Origin: Hirudo medicinalis
Taxonomy: Eukaryota; Annelida; Clitellata; Hirudinida; Hirudinidae
Length of the DNA stretch: 64,000 nucleotides
Assembly (NCBI GenBank): GCA_011800805.1
Contig: MPNW01000243.1
Span: forward strand, 26,755 to 90,754
Direction of reading: 5' to 3'
Shown here: positions 36,601-49,900 of the stretch, piece by piece
How the letters are laid out: each line of letters opens with the position of its first letter
Position numbering within the stretch: the stretch's first letter is position 1
Notes under the pieces: model-generated
Databases searched by the model: none
What the model was told of the DNA's origin: nothing
Seen by the model: only the letters and a program-made list of their open reading frames with translations
Made by a program: the position numbers and the translations under genes

Positions 36601-39600
36601 GACATTATTCACAGAAAGAATTGGTACTTCCTCCTTGTATTTCATAATTAATAGTTGCTTGAAATTTATAACAACTTACTGTTTTTATGCTGGCAGTAAC
36701 TTTTATTGGTTACTCTTCATTTAATAATATTTCACGATGTTCATCCTCGCAGGCAGATGATCTGCAACCGAACCTGCTCGGCATTTTGGTGCACTTCGAC
36801 AAGTATTTGAACGATTATGGAACTTCTATGAACGACAAATTGAAGGTTTGTTGTTTCTACACTGTCACAGAAGAATCCATAATTTTAACTTCATGTTCTA
36901 GAAATTCAATTCTAATACTTGAAATGAAAGTGTCTCAAATTGCAATCTAGGCTTACGGAAGCTTGAATTCGTTAATGAAACTAATGGGAGAGAAATACAT
37001 CACCCAAGTGAGGATAAGATTCATGAAGACTCTCAAGTTATTATTTCCTGCCTTGACTTCATTGGTTTCCATAACAATAATAATAACAATAATAATAATA
37101 ATCATAATAATGATAATAATTAATAATAATAACAATAACAATAATAATAGTTAATTTGTATTTATTTGTAACTCTTAATTTAAGAATCGGTCTTCAGTTC
37201 CGAGACGAACGGTTTGCCAAACTTTGTTGCGAGGTGTGGTCGACATTCGTGAAGACGTGAGTTTGTCGAACATTTAAGTGTCTGTGATGTGAATTCTTGC
37301 CCTTTCCAACCTCAGCGTGAAAGTGTCGTCGCTCGGCTCGATGCTGACGCAAGTGGTGGTCTTCCTTCTGCCTCTGTTCGATCAATTCCCGAGCCACGTT
37401 GCAAAGATTTTCAACTACCTCGTCGTGGAAAACAGGTTCGTCGTTTTTTGGGTCGCATCGATAAAATCCCGCTAACAACTGTACATTTCAGGGAGACTCT
37501 GCACCAATATTTGTGTGATTTGTACTTCATGCCCACTGCTCCTGAGCTCAAAGAAGTAAATGCTGTTCTCAAACTTTACCAAGAAGGGGAGTACAGGTTT
37601 GTGAGAATCACTTTACAATTTACTTTAACAATGCAGGTGACGTGCACTTAATCATCCTGCAGTTGTAAGGGCCTGTCCGATCAGATTGAGAGGCTGCTCA
37701 AAGGCATCACCCATGATTCAATCGAGGTCAGACAAATGGCACTCTCCAAATTAAGAGAGCTTTTGAAAAGCACAAAAGTTGGTTAAAATCCTTTAAGTTC
37801 AAGTTAAACACTGTCTTTCTTTTTTTTTTAATTTTTGTATTGCAGAGTGATATTCACAATCTGATACTTGGCAATGAAGCTATGGATCCAATCATATCCA
37901 AGATGGTGGCTATTGTAAGCATTAAATGAACAATTCAGTTTCAACATCATCACCATTTCAGATATTTTTGTTTTTTTTTTACATTTGTTTACAGTTGCTG
38001 ATACTTAGGTTTTTAAGTTGACTTTTATTGTTGACTTTTAGCTTATTTAGCAAATTATTAAGCAAATATTCTTGCAAATATTGGCATTTAACAGTTATTG
38101 AGTTAGAGTTAAGGGTAATGTTTTGTTTTTAAGTTGTTGTGTGGATGCAGAGAATCGGACACAACCATAAGAAATCTAACTGCACAGTGTCTCGGTGAAA
38201 TAGGAGCCATCGATCCGGGAAGGTAAAGAAGATTGATGCTTGTTTTATGGATGCCACTCAAATGTTCGCATTTCAAACAGAGTTGAGTTGTTGTCTGCAA
38301 GCAAAAGTTCTAGAATGGACTACTTAGGCACCTTGGAAGGAGAGAATTTCTGCATGCAACTGATCTCTGAAATGGCCAAAGCTTTCTTGAGAGTTGATGA
38401 TTCTGTTCAAGTATTCCTCTTGAAATTTTGAAAATTTTTTTAAATCGTGCTTTGTACTTAATGCGACGATTTCTTATTTAGGATTGCGTGGCATATGCAA
38501 TTCAGGAACTGATGAAGATATGCAGAGTGGAGGTGAACAACGAAAAGTGGAATCACTTTTCTGAAGATGCTCTTGAAATTCTGACACCTCTCCTCAAATC
38601 CAGGTTTTAATGAAAAAGCATTTATAATTAATGCAGTGTTTGGGAAATATTTGATTTTAAATGCATTTGATATATATTTCATTGCTTACGAATTATATCA
38701 TTGCTCAAGGTACAAGGTAAATCTTATTCGCAACTGGGGAGACCTTCAGAAGCCGATATATGGCAGCGAGAAAGCAAAGACTTTCGAGAGATGGGTGTGC
38801 ACCTTGACAGGATACCTCGGCTCAATGGTCGATTTAGGCATCTAATATTGGCTTCAGCCGTTTCAGTTCATTCAGTTCATTGTGATTGTTTACAGATGCG
38901 GACAGAAAAATGCAAAACAGTGTTTGATGCTTGTTACGGAGTTCTCAGATCAGATTCTCGGGTGGCATTGTTGTTGCTTCCTGTGATTTCAATACAGATC
39001 CTACTCGAAGACAACACAGAACATTGTCATACGGTGATTTTGTCAAAAATTCATTCAACATTTATAAGTTACACAGGCCTCTTCCCTGTTTTCTCCATCA
39101 TTCATTCATTCATTCATTCATTCATTCATTCATTCATTCATTCATTCATTCATTCATTCATTCATCCATCCATTAATATATTATTCTTTGGCTATTAATT
39201 TGTGCATAACCTAAAATGATGCCTAAAATGATGCTTAAGACTGATTAAGTGCAAGCTGATTTGTGAGGTATTAAGTCATGAGGTGATTAAATGTATTTAT
39301 GAAACAATATTATTCCACAATGGGGAGTCGTGTTATTGGGGATAAATATTTTGCTATAAATACATTGCAACAAGTAGTTCACACTAAAAAAACCATATAT
39401 TACTATTTTAAGAACTCAAAAAATAGTTGTAATGGCAGAATAAAGATGCTGATGTGGCTACTTTATTTATTATTTACAATCCAAAAGCGTGACATTCATT
39501 CGATGTCATGAAGTAAATGAGAAAGTCTTAAGCACTCGAGTGTGTCATTAGGCTTGTTCCTTTTATTTCAAAAGAAGTTCGAAATTCATTCAAATGTTCC

Positions 39601-42600
39601 AAATGATGAAATAGCTGTTTAAGTCTCGTTCTGAGACGTGATGCACGAGGAAAGTGTTTGAAGATGCACTGAACACGTGGATGAAGTGGATGGCAAATAC
39701 AAAATGGCACGTGTTGCAGCACTCGTCAGCAGTGATATTTTTCTTCAAAAGTTAACCAAACACTGAGTCGCTTAATTTTTCACTTTAAGCTTTTTAGCTT
39801 CATCAAATTTATGTGCCTACATTGTTCCTAACAAAAACAATGTTTCTTTGGATCAGCTACTTCAAGAGATTCTGACGATTTTGAACGACTGTCTGCATTT
39901 TAACGGAGGTCTCGACGACGACGAACAGAACGACCGCATATCGGTGTCCGACATAAGACACGCGTGCGCGCAAACCATCTTCACTCTGTTCGATCGCATT
40001 GCAAGGTACCTCAGGCAACAGACAGCCCTCCACACTTTATCTGTCGATGCAAACAAAGATAAAAAAGCCGGTAGTGTTTGTTCTTAAACCGTGCGGCTTG
40101 TCGATATAAAGTTCTGCAGTTATTTCATAACCCACGGCGACATGTTTTGTTTGCAGCTTTTGAGAGAAACATCGATCTGATGAAATCGTTTCTGGTGAAA
40201 GTACCCGAGGAGGTTCTTTCCGTGGCTTCGTACAACTGCGGTGCTTACACTCGATCGCTGAGGCATTACGAGCTGTACATTAAATCTTCGGACTTAAAGT
40301 TTCCAGACAACTCGGAATTTGTGGATTTCCTATTGGTCGGCATTTGTTAATATATGATGCTCGAAGTCTTCTTACGTGAACTTGCCAATGACCTTTCAGA
40401 AGTTGTACTTGGCCCTGGATGAACCGGACGGGGTTTCAGGTGTGATGTCACTACAACAGGTGCAGCCATCACTCACTCAGCAGATTCACTGCTTTGAAAG
40501 TGTTGGTGGGTGCAACTTTCGCACATTTGTTCGCGACTGAATTTTTGAGTCTCGTTTGAGCCTATTATTCATCACTTAAGTATTTCATCTAATTTGTGTC
40601 GAACAACATCTTCGTTCGCACAGGACTCTTGTCGGACGCGTCGACCTGTTACGACCGTGCGATACAGTCGGACCCGTCGAACGCGGTTCTCAAAAAGGGT
40701 CTACTCAAAATCCGATTGGCTCACGGAGAACTGAATTCTGTCCTAAATCTGGCCAATGGAATGATAAACAATGAGTTGGGTCATTTTAATGATTTGAAGT
40801 CGAAAAATATTTCATTGAAAACATTGTTTCTGCAGTTCTTCCTCGAACCAGATGCTCAACAGGTTCCGTGTTGAAGCTGCATGGAAGTTAGGAGAATGGG
40901 ACAAGCTCGAACTTTATCTCGACTCCGTAAGCTCTTTCCACGGTTATTTTTAGACTTGTTTTTAATGCCTATCGATTTCAGGAGAACCAATCGATCGACT
41001 GGAATGTCGGACTCGGAAGGCTGCTCACGTCGATCAAGACTAAGGTAGGATTCCGCGACAACTCGAAGCTTCTCGTTACCGACTCGGGAATGTTTTTCAG
41101 GATTCGCAAGGATTCAACGAGAGCATCACCCCTCTGAGACTCAGCGTAATGGTGCCTTTATCAGCAGCCAGCATGGAAATGGGTTCCTACCACATGGGTT
41201 ATGAAAGCATAATCAGGTTTGAATGTGTTTAGTTTATTAAGTTCTTATCTCCTAATAATGTTAATGAATATTTATTATCTGCTAATAATGTTAATTGCAG
41301 ACTGCACATGCTCACAGAGGTAGAGGAGGGTGCATCCTTTTTGTTCAATTACCATTTAGATGACATGAAGGACTCTAAGGAGGTTGCTGATTGGCTGGAC
41401 AACACCGTCCGAATGTGGCAGGATAGGATGGAAATATGTCAGGTCGTTTGATTGGAAATTCTTTTAAACAATTTTTGAAATGTTCGGGGCGTCTGCAAAA
41501 TCGAGAGGATGTTTTGGGGTCAGTTAAACGTTTTAGAAAATTTTAAGAGGATTTTATGTTTCTTAACAGCATTCTTACAAGGCTGTTTCACCAATTCTCG
41601 ACCTGCACAGAGTTTTACTGAAACTCATCGGGCATGAAACGGGAGAGGATGTGGGCGTAAACATCAGTTCATGCTGGTTGTTGTCCGCAAAGAATGCAAG
41701 AGAGTGAGGAGTTTAACTATTCGTCCTTGATTCTGTTCCGAGGTCATCGATTGAAATCCTCTCAGGTGCGGACTGATTCAGACGGCGCACGGTTCGCTGT
41801 TGAGTGCCGGAGACCATCACATGCCAGAGTTTTGCATGGAAAGGGCAGCCTGGTTTTGGAACAAGGTGATTGGTCAGAAGGTGACAAGATGCAAAATTTA
41901 TTATAAATGTTTCATTACATCATCCAGGGAGATTTTGACCAATCCAGAAGTTGCTTGGAAAAGACTTACCAAGTTCTGTCGAATGACAAAGTGTTCAAGT
42001 CTGACGAAAAGAATCGCATAAATTTAGCCAAGGTATTGATTTGTACTTTCTGCATATTTTATTGTTAATATCATCTACATATTATGTTAATGTATGTCAT
42101 CTATGTATCAATGTTTCTCGTGAACACTCCTTTCGAGCCGATATCTTAGTTTTACTTCTTACTTGCAGTTGCTCCTGCAGTTGACTCGATACAATGACGA
42201 GTCATCGAGTCTCGAGAGTAACTCCATTATAAAAATGTTCAAAGAGGTCAGAGAGTTGAACCCCAAGTGTGAAGACAGCTACTTTTACAGTGGAAAGTAT
42301 TACGACAAGATTCTGTGCAGCGTTTTAGAACAGGAAAAGAATGACAAGAAGGGGTTGGTTTGAATGTTTGAGTCAAAAAATAGTTTAAGTCGAAACGATA
42401 TATTTCCATGACATGAAAGTTATTTCCACGACTTTCCAGGAATTTCGTCCATCTCGTTATCACTCATTTCCTTCAGTCGCTGGTTTACGGCAGTCGGTAC
42501 ATTTACCAATCCCTGCCTCGTCTGCTCGTCCTGTGGCTCGACTTCGCGGCGGGAGTCGTCGAGAAACAGGACGTCCTCGAAAAGAACGACACGCTCGACA

Positions 42601-45600
42601 AAATCAACAAAGTAAATTACTTTAAAAACAACTTATTTGTTGACCATGCCAAAATCCCAATTTGCAGGCTGTTATGAGTGGATGTACAAAGCTTTGTGCT
42701 TATCAGTTCTTGGTTGTTTTGCCTCAACTCATATCCAGAATATGCCACGCCCGTGCAGACGTCTTCGGCATTCTCAAGGTTCGTACTGCAGATCGTGACC
42801 TCCCTAAGTTTTGAGGGCTGAAGGTTGATATTTACAATTTTAAATGCAGGATATTATTGTGAGAGTTTTGAAAGAGTTTCCTCAACAAGCTATGTGGCAC
42901 ATGATTGCTGTGTCCAAGGTTGGTTGAAATAAAATAATTTGCATCGTTATTATCATCATCATTATTATTATTTTTTCAAGTCGTCATATCACATGAGGAC
43001 CAAGAGATGTCAAGAAATCTTCAGCAAAGCAAAGTAGACTTTGAGAAATTTTATATTGTTGATAAAATTACAACAAACTCTTTAATCATATTAAAATTTA
43101 AGAAATCACTAAAATCTTGTCATTTTAGATCAAGCAATCTTGAGTTGTCAAAGTTCTTACAAGTAAATAAGTTATTAATTAACAAATTATTGCTTTTGAT
43201 GAACCTTTTTGATTTTCCTACAATTTCAGGATGCCACAAAAATGGCTGATCTCTTGATCGACTTGTGCAACAAAGACTGTAAGGAGAGCAGCATTAACAT
43301 CTCCCAACACTTCAAACCTCTTCTAAGATTTCTCAATGACAAGTTGATTGATTGATTGATTCATTCATGCATCAGTTGAGCACAAGAGCATTCAACTTAT
43401 TTAAATACTTTCAGGGATCTCAGTCCGATCCTCGTACCTCTTCAGAAGCAAATGATTCCGACCCTTCCAAACGTTCGTGCCGACCTCCCCAAACACGTGG
43501 CCTTCTCCTCCTCGCCTGTGTACGTCGCTGGAATTGAGGACAAGGTTTCGTTGATGCATTCGTTTCCCATTTAACTCAATAATTTTTCACACAAAAGTTG
43601 ATTTCTCCACCTAGGTTGAAGTGTTGTCTTCCCTCCAGAAACCAAAGAAAGTGACTTTTAAGGGCAGCGATGGAAAGAATTACGTGATGCTTTGTAAACC
43701 GAAGGTGGCTTTCAATAAGGTTGCAAACAAAACATTGAAACTCATAACTAAAACTTGACTCACCAGGATGATCTCAGGAAGGATGCAAGACTCATGGAGT
43801 TCACCAACATCGTCAACAGATGTCTCAAGAAACACCAAGACTCCAGAAAGAGAAACCTTCACATCAGAACCTTTGTGAGGATTTCTTCCACTCGCGATTA
43901 AAATTAGTTGCAGTATTCATGTCATCTGAAGTGCTCGTTAAACTGTTGTGTTTCTGATTGTTGAAACGTTCCAAATATGGAAGACATTGCAACGGCTACC
44001 GTCAAATAACTGCAACAATTTAATTTTTGACTTCCACTCAGACCGTGACTCCGCTCGACGAGGATTGCGGGATGCTCGAGTGGGTGTCGAACACCGGAGG
44101 CTTGAGGCCGATACTTCTCAGTTTGTACAAGGAGAAGGGTTTCTACATGTCCGGTACTGAACTAAGGAATTGTCAGTTACTGCCCAGAGAACCGTTGGAG
44201 TTGGTTTCACTTGATTTGCTAAATAACGACTTGCTAATTGAGCTGATGCTGAATGTCGCCATCGTTTAGGAAGAAATTGAAGATATTCAGGGAAAAACTT
44301 CTGCCTAAACATCCTGCCATTTTCAGTGAATGGTTTCTGAGAGTATTTCCCGATCCGACTTCATGGCGAGTATTTTGACCGAAGAAAAATTTTTTTATTT
44401 TAATTCCAATATTCGATGTCGTCAGGTACAGTGCCAGGCGAGCTTTCGGGAGAACCACGGCGGTGATGAGCATGGTAGGGTACGTGTTGGGGTTGGGTGA
44501 TCGCCATGGTGAGAACATTTTGCTCGACTCCACATGCGGCGATTGCGTCCATGTTGACTTCAGTTGTCTCTTCAACAAGGTGAATCTAATAGCATCATTA
44601 TACTACTACTACTACTACTACTAATAATAATAATAATAATAATAGTAATTGTGAATTAATTAAAGGAAAGTTGTTGAAAACTTTTGTATTACTTTCCAAG
44701 GGGGAGACATTTGAATATCCTGAGGTGGTTCCTTTCAGGTTGACTCAGAACATGGTTGAAGCTATGGTAGGCTGCTGATCATCATGCTTTGAAGCTGTTA
44801 CTATTATTATTGCTGTTGTTGTTATAACTATGATTATGTTTTTTAATTACTGTTATTACGTTGCTGTTATTATAATAGTAACAATATGACAATTTCATTG
44901 TCTCTGAAAGGGGGTGCTGGGATATGAAGGCATCTTCAGAAAGTCTTGTGAGGTGACATTAAGAGTTATGAGAGAGGAGATGGATTCTCTCATGAGGTTG
45001 ATATATTTTATCAATTGTAATATTCATGAGGTTGATATATTTTATCAAATTGTGATATTCATTTTTTCGTGTGTGTTTAAATTTCCTGTGTATTTGTATT
45101 TAGCCGATCTTTTTAGTGCCTCATGTATCCGAACAAGATGCGAAGGCACTTTTTAATCAATCTACCATTTATATAGCACCCTACCCAGGGACGCTCCCTG
45201 GAAGTGTGGGGGGAACACGAAGCATTACGACTATATGTTACTTATTTACTTGTTTATAAATAATATGTTCCAAATATGAGTACTAAATGCTTTTAATATT
45301 CGAACACAATCAGCATCTTAAAGACTTTCATTTTCGATCCTCTCGTGGAGTGGAAGAAACCTGCTGGTGGCAGAAACAACCCTCGAGAAACGGGAGAAAT
45401 CGTCAATGAGCAGGTTTTAAACTTGTTCTCTTCTTGTGTTCAGCACTTAAGCCTCCCTATCGACTATATTTTCATACTTTTTGATATTTTGTAATTCCAT
45501 TTTGATTGTTGATGTTACTAATTAAATATTATTATTCAAATTACTGCTAACAATTATTCAATAATGTTGCTGGCTCTCATTGCTATTCTTCCTAGTTTAG

Positions 45601-46208
45601 TGTTATTCAAAGTTGCTTTTCACCTCCAGGATTACTTGAGAAATAAAATTTTTCTGTGGATTGTCTTTATTTTTTATTCTATTTTTCTCTTCCATCCATT
45701 TTTCTAATCTTTAACTTTTTTGCTCAAACATGGCCTCGAGTGGCAAAAGAATGTCGAGAGTTGATATTTTTAACTCCAGATTTATGATTTCCTTCAAAAA
45801 TTGTAAACAAAACTGTTGAACAAAAAATCTTTTGAGGATTCAGTCCCATTGAGTTGCATTCGACATGAGAACTGTATATTTATGAAATTAACTTCGTGAA
45901 AGACATTTTATCACACTAAAATTACTTTACGAGGTTTTTTTTATCCCTCCATTCAATTGATTGTATTTCCAGGCAAAATCTCATGTCAGCAACATTGAGG
46001 ACCGTTTAAGAGGTTCCATGAAGCAGAGGTACATTGGTCTGCCCCTCTCTGTTGAAGGACAAGTCAGCAGCCTCATTAGGGTTTGAAGAATAAATTATTC
46101 ATGTGCAGAAGTTTATTTAACTACGTTCTATTTAATTTTATTCTGCAGGAAGCAACTGATGAAAAGAATCTCTGTCGCATGTACATTGGGTGGGCTGCCT
46201 ACATGTGA
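30662..46208 (+). CDS. ATR: ATR checkpoint kinase (phosphatidylinositol 3-kinase-related)
   Basis: ATR is the nuclear serine/threonine kinase that, with ATRIP, senses RPA-coated single-stranded DNA and phosphorylates CHK1. The gene is cut into many short exons with mostly small introns. A 38-bp first exon (30662-30699, [12 protein letters not shown]) joins in phase to 30988 ([13 protein letters not shown]). The N-terminal block [12 protein letters not shown] lies at 31361. FAT-region blocks lie at about 40.6-43.3 kb ([14 protein letters not shown] at 42.9 kb). The kinase domain includes [18 protein letters not shown] (43615-43704), [20 protein letters not shown] (from 44051), [13 protein letters not shown] with the DRHxxN loop and CVHVDF metal-binding motif (44480-44580), and [12 protein letters not shown] (44740). 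The FATC end (45973-46208) finishes [13 protein letters not shown]. The catalytic residues are intact. AATAAA is at 46243. Internal exon borders were not all fixed, so the full length is not stated. Confidence 0.93.
35258..35372. repeat. 24-bp imperfect tandem repeat within the ATR gene
   Basis: Repeats of gtgattgttgtgattgttatcat follow a donor-like site after the exon encoding a VETFL stretch. The minus-strand reading gives a long HDNNHNNH frame, which is a by-product of the array. Confidence 0.8.
37072..37150. repeat. AAT/AAC microsatellite in an ATR intron
   Basis: A run of ataataata/aacaata units directly after an exon of the ATR gene. Confidence 0.85.
39098..39167. repeat. CATT tetranucleotide microsatellite in an ATR intron
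   Basis: About 17 copies of cattcatt-type units. The HSFI-repeat frames that extend across it are not coding; they begin in an ATR exon and run on into the intron. Confidence 0.9.
45075..45240 (-). repeat. Dispersed repeat with LINE 3'-tail features in an ATR intron
   Basis: On the minus strand it contains agggtgctatataaatggta followed by gattgattaaaa and tcggatacatgaggcac. The same order of sequence occurs on the plus strand at 59405-59530. The gctatataaat motif is typical of 3' ends of L2/CR1-like LINEs and SINEs that borrow their tails. It fills much of the intron between the kinase exons ending near 44995 and starting near 45313. Confidence 0.65.
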
Positions 46209-46242
46209 TCACGAACTGTTTGGTTTTAAACATTTTTAAACG

Positions 46243-46248
46243 AATAAA
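46243..46248 (+). terminator. ATR polyadenylation signal
   Basis: AATAAA 35 bp after the ATR stop codon. It is the first good match downstream and leaves about 380 bp before the convergent peptide gene's stop. Confidence 0.65.
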
Positions 46249-46629
46249 GCATTTTGACCCTGACTTTTTATGCAAACTTGAAAACTCTCATCACTTCGTG
46301 GGAGGCAGCACGCGGCATAATGAATAACATTTCCTCGACTTGTTTGGTTTCGGCATGGTCGGCATTGTGTGTGGCTGCTTTCAGTCACTTCACAGTTTAA
46401 TAATAAAATAACAGTCTTAAATGCGAGCTCGTGTTCGGGGCGTGGGTTACGCTGGAGTCGGATCCCATACGGTTGCGGACTGATGTTCTCTGACAAGAGA
46501 GATTTGGGATTTGCCATTTATTTCTTAATTTCATAGAAATGTTATTTTGAATAACCAACATAGCGAAGTTCTAAAACTCAATCGGCTGAAGCAACTTGAA
46601 CTGTGGGGATCGCTTGTTAGAACAACCTT

Positions 46630-46953
46630 CTACCTTCCATATCCACCTCCGTAACTGTTTGGAGCGATTCCAATGGCGCTGAAGTAGTCTCTCGGTTCAT
46701 GTTTGGCCTGGTAACAACAAGTCATCAAATATCGGTGTTATCTGTGGAAACGAATCTAAATTTGATTACAAAGCACCTGTTCTGCGAGATCCAAGAGTCT
46801 TTTAATCAATTCGCTTCTAACACTCCTCTTTAACCTCATAACTTTTCCAGTCGCTAGACCTCCGCTTGGAAGTTTGTGAGCGCTGACATCACTCTGCAGA
46901 ATGCATAGCAGGACCAGCATCATTACAATCAATAAACGCACCATGGTTAACAT
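46630..46953 (-). CDS. Secreted peptide precursor with dibasic cleavage and C-terminal amidation signal
   Basis: Two exons in transcript order, 46953-46777 and 46707-46630, joined in phase 0 by a 69-bp GT-AG intron, give an 84-residue precursor. Residues 1-25 are a strong signal peptide (hydrophobic core VRLLIVMMLVLLCIL, end SDVSA). A spacer of 18 residues ends in KR (42-43). The predicted product is residues 44-82, beginning SVRSELIKRLLDLAEQ and ending IAPNSYGGGY, followed by Gly-Arg and a stop, where Gly would donate a C-terminal amide after Arg removal. A further internal KR at 51-52 could be cut. There is no cysteine in the product. The SELI--LL-L start recalls PDF-type peptides and the amidated tail faintly recalls DH31, but neither match is convincing. 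An antimicrobial peptide is the main alternative. AATAAA lies just past the stop on this strand near 46520. Confidence 0.7.
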
Positions 46954-49900
46954 GGAGCTGATCCTACTTGGTTTGGTTTATATAGAAGCAGGCACAATTG
47001 GAAAAAAACAATTGATTGGGGGAAATTACTCGTGAAAATGATGAGCCGTATAATTTTCTGTCAGAGTTGGATGGCTCTGAAATAAATAGCCCGTAAACAA
47101 CCTCCCGATGTATTCAGCACATCTGTATCTCAGCGTTTATTTGCTGAGGATAGAACATTCAACTTTTGTTTTTCAACTACTTTCGTAAGTGTGAATAAAT
47201 AACTTCACAAATAACAACTTATCTCTGCTCATTTCATAGAATAAAAAGTAAACGCGATTATTCTTGAGGTAACCAATCACACGTCCCGTTGATTTTATTT
47301 ATGGAGAATAACTGGGGTTCGTAATGTCTTTGAATCATCTAGTTGGCGAACACTGGAAACATCCATTACAAGTGTTTTTATTGCTACAAATTAAAGGAAT
47401 TTTATCCTAAAAATAAGATCTTTGTCAGTTTGTTTGGAGAATGACAAAGCGTTAAAGAAATTTCATAATTTGATGAAAACTTAAAAACTTATATTTTCGT
47501 TTAGTGAATCCCGGAGCCAGATAAACTCGACAGAAAATTATGTTCGAGGCATTAAATCCAAGAAATAACAATTGTGCTGATCGTTTTTAATCTTTCTTTC
47601 ATTCAAAAGAATTTAGAAGTTCTGGTTAATTTATGTGATTACTTTTTTCAAACTGTCCATCAATCAATCTTTTTCACTCTCCACGCCCTCATTAATTTAG
47701 CATAAACAAATAAAACGGAAACAAACGTTCCTAATTTGTAAGTGTAAAAAGTTTCAAATTTCTGATTATTTGCATGAATATTACACGACCAAATAGAAAG
47801 AAAATCTTTGATGTTCTCCGACTGGAATGTTGAATATCTTTGATGTTATCCGACTGGAATATTGAAATTCGAGCCAACAGTAAGCCTGGAGTTGAATCTG
47901 GGCGATATCGGAATGGCAACAGATGAGGAATGAGGCTCAAATGGAACACTCAGATTTTAATTTCTCCACTCCATCATTAACACATCCATGTTTTGACACC
48001 AAACATTTCCAAAGAACGTCCGTATTGACCTTTTCAGATAACAAACAACAACCACCCATCTTGTATAAACAAATATTTGTTGCTCGAATGTTTGAATAAA
48101 TATTATTATTCTATAATAATGAATATTGATTTTTTCATATTTAAATGGAAATCTTGATCTGACAAAAGACTTATGATATATAACTTGCCATAATTTCGTT
48201 CATTATTATATTTATTTCCACGAAGAACATGATGAGATAAGAAATTCTTTTCCATCATTTTTAAGCATAAAAACATTATTTTATGCATACCGCATCAATT
48301 TATGTTCGGAGGGTTACTTGGCATCGTGTTGCTAAAAACTCCGCGATCTCGACAACAGTTGTCATAATAAAAAAATAAATAAAATATTATATTAATTATA
48401 CATAATTAATATATAATAAATTATGAATATATAATAACAAAATGAATATTAATTATATATAGTACAACTAGTTTAATTTATTTATTATAGTTATTATTAT
48501 TTAATAATATCCCTGATAAGCATTATCTTATCTTAGCCTTTCAATTTCATAACCAATTGTGCCAGTTGATAGAACGAAGCAGTTTGAACAACTCTGAAAA
48601 GCAACGTGGTTTAAGTCTATGGGCGCAAAAACTGAGAATTGAGTATGAAACTTCTTAAAAGGTTTTTGCGAAGAGACCGAGTTGTTTTTGATTGGTTAAA
48701 CTCTTTCGATACGTTCGGCTGTGATTTCACGAGAAGTGAGTGGTCTCTGGGCCTGTAAAAAGGTACAAGATATAACAAGGTATATATATTATATAGGTAA
48801 AACCAAGGTTGAGAATTACAGATCACTAGCTTTAACATTCATTGAATTACTCATTCCCTCTCAAGCGAGATTTTATGGTTGATAAAATAACTGATTGAAC
48901 AAATAAATGTGATTAACATTAATAAAGGCCTGTAAATCAAGAAGCAAGGTGAACAGCCCTCATTAACTTTACCAAGATTATTGCATGAATATTCTGATTA
49001 GGCAGGTGTTTAATATATAAGATAACGTTATTCAACTTAATATAACTTAATATATCATGTTATCTATTTAAATATTCACTGTGATTTAATATATTATTCT
49101 ATTATAGAATATAATATCAGCTCAATCAAGCGTATCTTAAAACATCCTACTGACATTCATGATGACATATTTAAGGTTTTCTCCACAAAAATGTTATGCG
49201 ATCCACATGTTCCGCTTTATATCAATAATTCAAAGGTTCAGAAGAGGCTCTAAAAAAAAACAAAACGAGAAATCCTCTTGTTTATAAACATCCGAAACGC
49301 CTTCCGCTATTTTCTCAAGAACAAAAATTTTCAGAAAGGAAGATCACTGCTAACCCTAACCTTACTCAGAATCACTAAGCCAGTTATGTCCTTATGGTTT
49401 TATAACCTTTGTTAATTGATAAAAAGTGCACCTTTGTGTTTGTTGTTTTACTCCTTTTTTGTTCTCTTCGATCTGTCTTCGCGTTGAGTAAATATGGGTT
49501 CTAAGGTCAGGCAACTCATCATCTGAGCAATTATCCACTAATAATACCTATCGAAACTCTCCCTCCACTGCTTTTTTAAAGGAGAATCATTATATTGTAT
49601 TATTATATTATATTATTACATTATATTATCATTATATTATATCATAATATATTCATGTATAAGTTATATGTCCACTTTAATAAAATGTCGATTAAGTGAT
49701 TGTAAATTCAAATGATTTATCTACATTACGTTGAATGACTTCTAAGTAATTTCAACTCTAACTGAAGATTTCAAACATAAAAACAACGGCAGATTTGTGA
49801 TGAATATGACATGATATCTTGCAATATGTACCTTATCATATGTATCGGAATCCTTCAACTTGGAGCTATTTTGGTGAAAGTTTTTAGGATGACACTTTGG

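Noticed and set aside
38701..39198. 165-codon frame ending in HSFI repeats
   Set aside because: Its first part overlaps ATR exon sequence in a mixture of frames, and its end is the CATT microsatellite in an intron.
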